Assembly: GCA_900767015.1 (NCBI GenBank) | Contig: CAAFXQ010000192.1 | Coordinates: forward strand, 1-37,618 | Source: Clostridia bacterium | Lineage (GTDB): Bacteria > Bacillota > Clostridia > Oscillospirales > Acutalibacteraceae | Length of the DNA stretch: 37,618 nt | Reading direction: 5' to 3' | Program-made: the position numbers and the translations under genes | Part shown: positions 31,324 to 37,618 of the stretch, piece by piece | Layout: every line of letters starts with the position of its first letter | How positions within the stretch are numbered: the stretch's first letter is position 1 | The notes under the pieces: model-generated | Seen by the model: the letters and a program-made list of their open reading frames with translations, nothing else | The model's database searches: none | What the model was told of the DNA's origin: nothing

Positions 31324-32751
31324 ATGGCGAAAACTGTACTTGCGTTTGATTTCGGCGCCTCGACCGGGCGGGCCATCAAGGCGACTTTTGATTCGGGTAA
31401 GCTCGATTATCACGAAATTCACCGCTTCGACAATACCCCGATCGAATACGACGGCAAGGTCTGCCACGATGTGGATATGATTCTTTCCGAAGTGAAAACG
31501 GCGATCGAAAAGGCAGGCAAGGTCGATTCTCTTGCGTTTGATACCTGGGGCGTCGATTACGGTCTTATCGGAAAGGACGGAAAGCTTATCTGTCCGCCGT
31601 GTCATTACCGGGACGAAAGAACGGCAAATATTCTGAAAACCGCTTTGTTATCGCTTGACGCCGATACGCTTTACCGGGAAACGGGCAATCAGATTATGAA
31701 CATCAACACCCTTTTTCAGCTTCTTTGTGAGAAAGAACTCGGCAAGGCGGAAACGGTGCTGTTCATGCCCGACCTGTTCGGCTATCTTCTGACGGGCAAC
31801 AAGGCGTGCGAGCTTTCGATCGCTTCTACTTCTCAGATGTTAAACCCGGTTACCGCCGACTGGAGCGAAACGGTACTTGATACATATAAAATAGATAAAT
31901 CGCTTTTTGCTCCCCTTGTTTCAAGCGGAACGGTGCTCGGCGAGTATAACGGCATTAAGGTCGTTTCCGTCTGCGGTCACGATACCCAGTGCGCTGTCTG
32001 CGCTATGCCAACGGCAAGTCAGAACGCCGCTTTTCTTTCGTGCGGAACGTGGTCGCTGATTGGTTGCGAGACCGAACAGCCCGTCTTAACCGCCGAAAGC
32101 CGCAAAAGCGAGCTTTCCAACGAGCTTGCCGGAAAGGGCAGGGTGAACTATCTTAAAAACATCAGCGGACTGTGGCTCATTCAGGAGACGAAGCGGGACT
32201 ACAAGAAGCACGGCGAAAATTACAGCTACAACGACCTTGAAAGAATGGCAAGAGACAGCGAACCGTTTTTCTGCTTTATTGACCCGGACGCGCCTTCTCT
32301 TTCCGCTCACGGTGAGCTTCCCGAAAAAATCCGCAGTTACTGCAAGAAAACGGGTCAGCCCGTGCCTGAATCGGTCGGTCAGCTTGTCCGCTGTATTTAC
32401 GAAAGCCTTGCACTCAAATACCGTCTTGCGCTCGAGCAGATTTCCGAAAGCACAGGGAAACGGTTCGACGTCCTGCACCTTTTAGGCGGCGGAACGAAGG
32501 ACGGCTTCCTTTGCGAAATGACGGCGAAAAGCCTCGGGATTCCCGTTGTCGCAGGCCCCGTGGAAGCGACAGCTCTCGGCAACATCATGCTTCAGCTGAT
32601 TGCGTTAGGTGAGGTCAGGGACATTCAGGAAGCAAGAAAAATTATCGCCGAAACGCAGGAAACAAAAAAATATGTCTTTGACCGAAGTGAAGACTGGGAC
32701 AAGGCTTATGAAAAATACAAAATCATTTTACAAAACAACAAGGAGGAATAA
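31324..32751 (+). CDS. FGGY-family sugar kinase, rhamnulokinase-like, probable L-fuculokinase
   Basis: A 475-residue kinase that likely phosphorylates L-fuculose. It has the ATP-fold opening LAFDFGASTGRAIK, the sugar-binding AFDTWGVDYGLIG, NINTLFQLLCEKE, and the C-terminal LLGGGTKDGFLCEMTAKSLG with GPVEATALGNIMLQ. By these motifs it belongs to the RhaB subgroup rather than the E. coli FucK subgroup. With fucI and fucA on either side, fuculose is the probable substrate, while some activity on rhamnulose is possible. TGAGGTGA is its ribosome site, nine bases after fucA. Confidence 0.88.
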   Translation: MAKTVLAFDFGASTGRAIKATFDSGKLDYHEIHRFDNTPIEYDGKVCHDVDMILSEVKTAIEKAGKVDSLAFDTWGVDYGLIGKDGKLICPPCHYRDERTANILKTALLSLDADTLYRETGNQIMNINTLFQLLCEKELGKAETVLFMPDLFGYLLTGNKACELSIASTSQMLNPVTADWSETVLDTYKIDKSLFAPLVSSGTVLGEYNGIKVVSVCGHDTQCAVCAMPTASQNAAFLSCGTWSLIGCETEQPVLTAESRKSELSNELAGKGRVNYLKNISGLWLIQETKRDYKKHGENYSYNDLERMARDSEPFFCFIDPDAPSLSAHGELPEKIRSYCKKTGQPVPESVGQLVRCIYESLALKYRLALEQISESTGKRFDVLHLLGGGTKDGFLCEMTAKSLGIPVVAGPVEATALGNIMLQLIALGEVRDIQEARKIIAETQETKKYVFDRSEDWDKAYEKYKIILQNNKEE

Positions 32752-32754
32752 ACG

Positions 32755-34539
32755 ATGAATTATCCGAAAATTGGCTTACGGCCCGTTATCGACGGACGTT
32801 GGGGCGGTGTGCGTGAAAGCCTTGAAAAGCAGACCATGGGCATGGCGCAAAACGCCGCAAAGCTCATCAGCGAGACGCTCCGCTACCCCGACGGTACGCC
32901 CGTTCAGTGCGTTATCAGCGACACGACCATCGGCGGCGGCGCCGAAGCGGCAAGATGTGCCGACAAGTGTTCGAAAGAGAACGTTGTCGCAACGCTTTCC
33001 GTTACCCCCTGTTGGTGCTACGGCTCGGAAACGTTCGATATGAGTCCCGACACGATCAAGGCAGTCTGGGGCTTCAACGGAACGGAAAGACCGGGCGCGG
33101 TTTATCTTGCGGCGGTTATGGCGGCTTACGCACAAAAGGGACTTCCCGCTTTTTCGATTTACGGCAAGGACGTTCAGGACATAAACGACAGCGAAATCCC
33201 GGCTGATGTTGCCGAAAAGATTCTCCGTTTTGCCCGTTCGGCGGTCGCTGTCGGCTGGATGAAGAACAAGGCATACGTCAACCTCGGCGGTGTCGCCATG
33301 GGTATCGCCGGAAGCTACTGTAACGCCGGACTGTTCCAGAAATACTTCGGTATCCGTCCCGAGTGGGTCGACATGACCGAAATTATCCGGAGAATCACGC
33401 TTGAAATTTACGACAAGGACGAATACAACAAGGCGCTTTCGTGGATTAAGGCGAACTGCCCCGAGGGCTTCGACTGCAACGAGGGTAAGAATCTTCCCGA
33501 AATTATCACAAAATCCAAGGTTGTTCCCGCCGACAAGGACTGGGAATTCATCGCAAAGATGACGATTATCGTAAGAGATATCCTGTACGGCAACAAGAAG
33601 CTTGACGAAATGGGCTGGCACGAGGAAGCGCTCGGCAAGAACGCTATCGCCGGCGGCTTCCAGGGACAGAGAAACTGGACCGACTGGCTTCCGAACGCCG
33701 ACTTCACCGAAGCGATTATGGCTTCGACCTTTGACTGGAACGGCATCAAGGCGCCGACCCCGTTCGCCACCGAAAACGATACCTTAAACGGCGTTGCCAT
33801 GATGCTCGGTACGCTTGTTTCGAACACGGCGCCGTGCTTCCACGATGTGCGTACCTATTGGAGCCCCGAGGCTTGTGAGCGTGTTACCGGCAAAAAGCCG
33901 GAGGGAATCGCCGCAAACGGCTTTATTCACTTGATTAACTCCGGTGCCACCGCTCTTGACGGAAGCGGCGCGAGCGTCAACGACAAGGGTGAGCACTGCA
34001 TGAAGCCGTTCTGGGAGATGAAGAACAAGGACATCAAGGCCTGTCTTGAAGCGACCGACTGGTGTCGGGCAAACTACGAATACTTCCGGGGCGGCGGATT
34101 CTCGAGCCACTTCCGCTGTAAAGCCGAAATGCCCGTTACAATGCTTCGTGTCAACATGGTTGACGGCGTAGGCCCCGTGATTCAGCTTGCCGAGGGCTAC
34201 ACAGCCGACCTGCCCGATGAGATTCACTGCACGATTGACAAGCGTACCGACCCGACCTGGCCGACAACGTGGTTCGTGCCGAACCTTACCGGAAAAGGCG
34301 CTTTCAAGGACGTTTACAGCGTCATGGCGAACTGGGGCGCCAACCACGGCGTCACCGTTTACGGTCATGTCGGCGCCGATATCATTACGTTAGCTTCCAT
34401 GCTTCGTATCCCCGTCAATATGCATAACGTTGACGAAAGCCGTATCTTCCGTCCGCACTGCTGGGCTTCGTTCGGCACGGACGATCTTCAGGCGGCGGAC
34501 TATCTTGCCTGCAAGACCTACGGCCCGATGTACGGCTGA
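32755..34539 (+). CDS. fucI: L-fucose isomerase
   Basis: It converts L-fucose to L-fuculose and can often use D-arabinose. The 594 residues match the family (E. coli 591). Metal-site regions are intact: FATENDTLNGVAMM (Glu) and CFHDVRTYWSPEAC (Asp), and a late His in FRPHCWASFG. GFQGQRNWTDWLPN is a family signature. AAGGAGG precedes the ATG, three bases after the kinase stop. No fucose transporter, lactaldehyde enzyme or regulator is in the operon, so these must lie elsewhere. Confidence 0.97.
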   Translation: MNYPKIGLRPVIDGRWGGVRESLEKQTMGMAQNAAKLISETLRYPDGTPVQCVISDTTIGGGAEAARCADKCSKENVVATLSVTPCWCYGSETFDMSPDTIKAVWGFNGTERPGAVYLAAVMAAYAQKGLPAFSIYGKDVQDINDSEIPADVAEKILRFARSAVAVGWMKNKAYVNLGGVAMGIAGSYCNAGLFQKYFGIRPEWVDMTEIIRRITLEIYDKDEYNKALSWIKANCPEGFDCNEGKNLPEIITKSKVVPADKDWEFIAKMTIIVRDILYGNKKLDEMGWHEEALGKNAIAGGFQGQRNWTDWLPNADFTEAIMASTFDWNGIKAPTPFATENDTLNGVAMMLGTLVSNTAPCFHDVRTYWSPEACERVTGKKPEGIAANGFIHLINSGATALDGSGASVNDKGEHCMKPFWEMKNKDIKACLEATDWCRANYEYFRGGGFSSHFRCKAEMPVTMLRVNMVDGVGPVIQLAEGYTADLPDEIHCTIDKRTDPTWPTTWFVPNLTGKGAFKDVYSVMANWGANHGVTVYGHVGADIITLASMLRIPVNMHNVDESRIFRPHCWASFGTDDLQAADYLACKTYGPMYG

Positions 34540-34556
34540 TTATTTCGAATAACAAA

Positions 34557-34588
34557 AAGGACTGCGGTTTATTTTCCGCAGTCTTTTT
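34557..34588. terminator. bidirectional terminator between fucI and the coiled-coil gene
   Basis: GACTGCGG (34560-34567) pairs with CCGCAGTC (34576-34583), extended by flanking A/T pairs. AAAAAG precedes and TTTTTT follows, so it works on both strands for the convergent genes. Confidence 0.92.
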
Positions 34589-34590
34589 TA

Positions 34591-34800
34591 TCAGGATATA
34601 TAGAGCTTTAATTGTGAAGCCAGCTGTTCAAGCTCGCTCTTTTCCGTATAAAGGACAGTCAGAATTCCGTTTAAACGGCTGACTTCGTTGAGATTTGCCT
34701 TTCTCCGTGCGTTTTTCAGCTTTTTCAGATAAGCCTGAATCACGTTCTTTTGTGTTTCGATCGCCGATTCATATTCCGTATAAAGGCGTTCAAATTCCAA
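34591..34800 (-). CDS. small coiled-coil protein of unknown function
   Basis: A 69-residue protein, almost entirely helical with heptad-like spacing (ERLYTEYESAIETQKNVIQAY, then KSELEQLASQLKLYI). I recognise no family. The start codon is TTG at 34800, chosen because AGGAGG lies eight bases upstream and no ATG is nearby. It follows the regulator gene by 23 bases on the same strand, so it is probably co-transcribed with it. It could be a partner or modulator of that regulator; this is inference from position only. Confidence 0.7.
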   Translation of the reverse strand: MEFERLYTEYESAIETQKNVIQAYLKKLKNARRKANLNEVSRLNGILTVLYTEKSELEQLASQLKLYIS

Positions 34801-34823
34801 TATTTCTACCTCCTGTGTGTATG

Positions 34824-35468
34824 TTAACAGTTGATTGTTACGGGCATTCCGGTCAGCGGATCCCGGACGGTTCTTTGCTTTCCGAAGATGAGATAGTCCG
34901 ACGACACCTTATAAAAGGAGGAAAGCTTTTTGATTTCGAGCATCGTTGCCTCTCTTCCGTTCTTTTCAATTTCGCTAAGCCGTTTTTCTCCGATTCCGGT
35001 TCTTTTGCTGACCTCCTGCCGTGTCAGAAATTGACTCTCTCTTAATTGAAACAGGCGTTTGCCCGTTTCCGACAGCGAAAAGCAGTCGCCGGGGCAGACG
35101 GTGCTCTGCTTGAGAAGGACTTTCGCCGCCTTTTCGTTTTGGGCTCCGTAGCGGTACTCAATGGCATATTTCAGCTTTTCATAAAGAGTATTGTTGATTT
35201 TTTCGAAGCGGCGGTAAACGGCCGAACGGGACATGTCGGTCATTTTGGCGATCTCCTCTTTGGAAAAGCCCTTGTACCAATGAAGCTTCACTAAAAGGCG
35301 GTCCTGCTGACAAAGCTCGTTTTGAATCACCCGGCGGACAAGCTCGTTTAATTCCGCTTTTCTTTGTCTGATGATGTAATCTTCAAGCTCCTGTGCGTCC
35401 TTGGCCTGCCAATGGGCGAAAGCCTCCTTTGCGTAATAGGCGTCGCTTATGTCAAAACTGTTTTCCAT
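34824..35468 (-). CDS. two-domain DNA-binding regulator: sigma-region-4-like HTH plus XRE HTH
   Basis: A 214-residue protein with two different helix-turn-helix units. Residues about 46-100 (LCQQDRLLVKLHWYKGFSKE, then EIAKMTDMSRSAVYRRFEKI) look like a sigma-70 region 4. Residues about 139-195 (LFQLRESQFLTRQEVSKRTG, then IGEKRLSEIEKNGREATMLE) are a Cro/CI-type domain. No sigma region 2 is present, so it is not a complete ECF sigma factor. The ATG at 35468 has AAAGGAGA ten bases before it; a frame extending to 35540 lies upstream of the predicted transcription start. Its promoter carries an SOS-type palindrome. The targets are unknown. Confidence 0.82.
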   Translation of the reverse strand: MENSFDISDAYYAKEAFAHWQAKDAQELEDYIIRQRKAELNELVRRVIQNELCQQDRLLVKLHWYKGFSKEEIAKMTDMSRSAVYRRFEKINNTLYEKLKYAIEYRYGAQNEKAAKVLLKQSTVCPGDCFSLSETGKRLFQLRESQFLTRQEVSKRTGIGEKRLSEIEKNGREATMLEIKKLSSFYKVSSDYLIFGKQRTVRDPLTGMPVTINC

Positions 35469-35515
35469 TTCTATACGTCTCCTTTCGTATCGGAAAATCA
35501 ATGCGTAGATAAAAC

Positions 35516-35529
35516 CGAACAAATGTTCG
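35516..35529. promoter_or_regulatory. SOS/LexA-type (DinR) box
   Basis: The palindrome CGAACAAATGTTCG fits the Gram-positive LexA core GAAC-N4-GTTC, including the flanking C/G and the purine-N-purine-pyrimidine centre. It sits a few bases downstream of the predicted start of the regulator transcript, where a bound repressor would block initiation or early elongation. The regulator's own XRE domain could instead bind it. Confidence 0.6.
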
Positions 35530-35538
35530 AACAACTTC

Positions 35539-35567
35539 ATTTTAGAGCAGATTTACCGATTTGTCAA
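35539..35567 (-). promoter_or_regulatory. promoter of the regulator/coiled-coil operon
   Basis: On the minus strand a perfect TTGACA (35562-35567) and TAAAAT (35539-35544) are 17 bases apart. The predicted start is near 35532, next to the SOS-type box. The remaining AT-rich bases 35568-35739 hold no gene I can support. Confidence 0.75.
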
Positions 35568-35739
35568 GGAAAATAAGAAAAAAGCTTGTGAGAGTACAAA
35601 GATACGGATTTTGAGGGGGCGGGACATACTTTTTTCTCGTGTTTTAGCTAATGTTAAAGTTATATAAGTACTATAAAATGGTATTAAGCAGCTTTCCGGG
35701 GTCGGCGGAAACGATTTTTTGTCAATTGAGTAAAATGAC

Positions 35740-35768
35740 TTGCTTTTTTGTACGCAATGGTATACAAT
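35740..35768 (+). promoter_or_regulatory. promoter of the PrsA/PpiC-like gene
   Basis: TTGCTT (35740-35745) and TACAAT (35763-35768) are 17 bases apart, giving a start near 35775 and a leader of about 85 bases. Confidence 0.65.
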
Positions 35769-35781
35769 GTTTTTTACGCTT

Positions 35782-35813
35782 GGTGTGATGCATCGGATCC
35801 CGAACGTCACACC
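35782..35813 (+). other. leader hairpin of the PrsA/PpiC-like gene
   Basis: GGTGTGA (35782-35788) pairs with TCACACC (35807-35813), and an inner TCGG/CCGA (35793-35796 with 35800-35803) can stack inside. It begins about seven bases after the predicted start and has no T-run, so it is more likely an mRNA-stabilising or regulatory structure than a terminator. Confidence 0.4.
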
Positions 35814-35859
35814 GATACAGGAAGCTGTTAGAAAAAATAAGTAAAGGATGAGTTTTCAG

Positions 35860-37618
35860 ATGGCAAAACAAGAAAAATCAGCCGCAGAGCTTTACCGCGA
35901 AGAAAGAAAGGCCCGTATTGCCAAGGCCGCAAAGAAGAACGCAAAAAAATCAATCAGTACGGATTCCAGTGCTAAGATTGCAAAGGTAATTACGGTTGTG
36001 CTGGTGCTTGCGCTTCTTGGCGGAATCGCCGGAATGGTCGTGAATCTTACGGGCGTTGTAGAGCGCAGCAGAACGGCATTTTATGTCGGTGACATTGAAG
36101 TTTCACAGCCGGAGTACAGCTATTATTACAACAACATTTACGGTCAGTGCGCCCAGTATGCCCAGTACGCCGCTTACGGCTACTCTATGTACGATATCGG
36201 ATATGATACGACATTGACTCCGGATACGCAGGAGTATTCGGGTGCGTTCGGCGATATTGAAGGGTTCCCTGAGGATCAGACCCCGATGTGGACGGATTAC
36301 TTTGATTATTCTGCAAGGCAGAGCATTCAATATATAAAGGCCTGTGTACAGGAAGCTGAAAAGCTCGGTATTACGTTGGGCGAAGAAGAAACAGCAACGG
36401 TTGAGACAACAATCGAAAAAATGGAAGCAAGCGCAAAAGAACAAAAGTATTCTCTTTCCGCTTACCTTCGTGCCAGCATCGACAAGGGTATGTCTGTCGG
36501 TATTTACAGAAAGATTCTCCAAGAGCAGCAGCTTGCCCAGCTTGTTCAGAAAAACAAGACCGAAGAACTTGAAAAAAGCTACACCGAAAAGCAGGTAGCC
36601 GCTGAATATAACAAAAACACAATCAATTACGCAACCGTTTCCTTCAGATCCTATGTCATCAATGCCGAAACCGTTGAAGACAAGGAAGCCGGAACTTCGG
36701 CCGCAACGGACGAAACAATGGCACAGGCGAAGAAGACGGCTGAAAAGCTTGCCGCAGATTCAACGGACGAAGCAAGCTTCAAGACCGCTGTCAGCGAGAT
36801 TGAAAAGGCAAAAGACAATAAAGATTACAAGCAGATTCTTACCGATGATTCTCTTACGCTTCAAGTTGACGTCAATTATGAAACTGTTTCTCAAAGCGTA
36901 AGCGATGAAAAGCTTATTGACTGGCTCTTCTCTTCCAAGACAGAGAAAAATTCGACCTATGTTCTTGAAACCGAAGATACGGGCTATACCGTATATATGA
37001 TGGTTGACCCGGCTCACAAGGCTTCGGACACCGATATCTATGATGTAAGACACATTCTTATTAAGTTCCCTGAGGAAGAAGCGGAAGCAACGGATACGGG
37101 AGATACAGCACAAGAAGCAACTGAAGCTTCCGAAGAAACTACTGCTGAGGGTGAGACAGCAACGACCGAGACCACCGAGGCGAAGACAACCGAAAAAGAG
37201 ACAACCGCCGCTCCCGAAATCAAGGTTGAAACGCTTGACACTTCCAAATACAGCGACGTTACGATTGACCTTGCCGTAAACGGCGACACCGCAACCGATA
37301 AGGAAACCTACAAGAAAGCGCAGGATATTCTTAAGGAATATCTTGACGGTGACAGAACAGCCGCTTCCTTTGCCAAGCTTGCTCAGGAAAACACAGCCGA
37401 CAGCAACGGCGATGCCGGCGGCCTTTATACCGATGTTCCGAGAGGAAAGATGGTTTCCGAGTTTGAAGATTGGTGTCTGAAAGACGGACGCAAAGAGGGT
37501 GATGTCGGTATCGTTGAAACCACATACGGCTATCACATCATGTATTTTGTAAAGCGTGACATCAAGACATGGAAAACCGACGTCAGAAGTGCTCTTGCTT
37601 CAAACGATGTCAACGAAT
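35860..37618 (+). CDS. membrane-anchored peptidyl-prolyl isomerase (PrsA/PpiC-like), 3' end missing
   Basis: An extracytoplasmic foldase with at least 586 residues; the frame is still open at the window end. The N-terminus is Lys/Ala-rich and cytoplasmic (1-42), followed by one membrane segment (about 43-63, VITVVLVLALLGGIAGMVV). No lipobox is present, unlike Bacillus PrsA. A SurA_N-like chaperone region (about 70-390) follows. The parvulin domain begins at His398 (VRHILIKF), is broken by an acidic, Thr/Glu-rich insertion of about 79 residues (404-482), and resumes with KKAQDILKEYLDG, DAGGLYTDVPRGKMVSEFED and YGYHIMYFV. AAAGGA lies 11 bases before the ATG. Confidence 0.87.
   Translation, partial: MAKQEKSAAELYREERKARIAKAAKKNAKKSISTDSSAKIAKVITVVLVLALLGGIAGMVVNLTGVVERSRTAFYVGDIEVSQPEYSYYYNNIYGQCAQYAQYAAYGYSMYDIGYDTTLTPDTQEYSGAFGDIEGFPEDQTPMWTDYFDYSARQSIQYIKACVQEAEKLGITLGEEETATVETTIEKMEASAKEQKYSLSAYLRASIDKGMSVGIYRKILQEQQLAQLVQKNKTEELEKSYTEKQVAAEYNKNTINYATVSFRSYVINAETVEDKEAGTSAATDETMAQAKKTAEKLAADSTDEASFKTAVSEIEKAKDNKDYKQILTDDSLTLQVDVNYETVSQSVSDEKLIDWLFSSKTEKNSTYVLETEDTGYTVYMMVDPAHKASDTDIYDVRHILIKFPEEEAEATDTGDTAQEATEASEETTAEGETATTETTEAKTTEKETTAAPEIKVETLDTSKYSDVTIDLAVNGDTATDKETYKKAQDILKEYLDGDRTAASFAKLAQENTADSNGDAGGLYTDVPRGKMVSEFEDWCLKDGRKEGDVGIVETTYGYHIMYFVKRDIKTWKTDVRSALASNDVNE

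Overview
The window looks like chromosomal DNA from a low-to-mid GC Gram-positive member of the Clostridia, probably an uncultured gut-type Oscillospiraceae/Ruminococcaceae relative. The reasons are strong AGGAGG-type ribosome binding sites, TTGACA/TATAAT promoters, occasional TTG and GTG starts, a lysine riboswitch, the acetylase form of the DAP pathway, ZapA, a FemAB-type transferase and a membrane-anchored PrsA-like foldase. The taxonomic guess is inference from gene content and style. I see no rRNA, tRNA, CRISPR array, prophage or transposase gene.

Layout. (1) 1-6842, plus strand: a tetrapyrrole operon hemA (5' end cut off), precorrin-2 dehydrogenase, hemC, a cobA-hemD fusion and hemB, then a hicA-hicB toxin-antitoxin pair with its own near-perfect promoter and palindromic operator, then hemL. 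The enzymes run from glutamyl-tRNA to sirohydrochlorin; no heme-specific enzyme is present, so the visible output is siroheme and/or cobalamin. (2) 6864-13370, plus: a promoter, a lysine riboswitch with a traceable antiterminator/terminator switch, and dapA-dapB-dapH-lysA-aminotransferase-M20 deacetylase, most of the route from aspartate semialdehyde to lysine. (3) 13456-16545, plus: DUF554 membrane protein, EamA transporter and alaX (Ala-tRNA editing), the last joined to its predecessor by a 21-codon micro-ORF. (4) 16661-17383, minus: an MgtC-like protein, divergent from zapA, a U32 protein and dCMP deaminase (17617-20640, plus), followed by a lone short-chain dehydrogenase.

(5) 21796-25040, minus: a secreted calcineurin-like phosphoesterase with its own promoter, and an MFS transporter-pyridoxamine kinase operon. 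(6) 25041-25643: a roughly 310-bp gene-free nested inverted repeat holding two hairpins that differ by compensatory changes. (7) 25644-29276, minus: a YjdF-like membrane protein, murE (without the DAP-specific DNPR motif) and a FemAB-type transferase, which together suggest cell-wall stem-peptide and cross-bridge synthesis. (8) 29380-30440, plus: an anchored protein with an Ala/Thr/Pro linker. (9) 30502-34587, plus: an L-fucose operon of aldolase, kinase and isomerase. (10) 34591-35567, minus: a sigma-region-4/XRE regulator and a small coiled-coil protein behind a promoter with a perfect Gram-positive SOS-type box. (11) 35740-end, plus: a PrsA/PpiC-like foldase with a large acidic insertion in its parvulin domain, cut by the window end.

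Most of the window is well-recognised housekeeping metabolism. The parts most worth a second look are the hicAB module inside the tetrapyrrole operon, the SOS-like box on the two-gene regulator module, the two micro-ORFs that overlap the next start codon as ATGA, the nested hairpin repeat, the murE-FemAB pair, and the interrupted parvulin domain.
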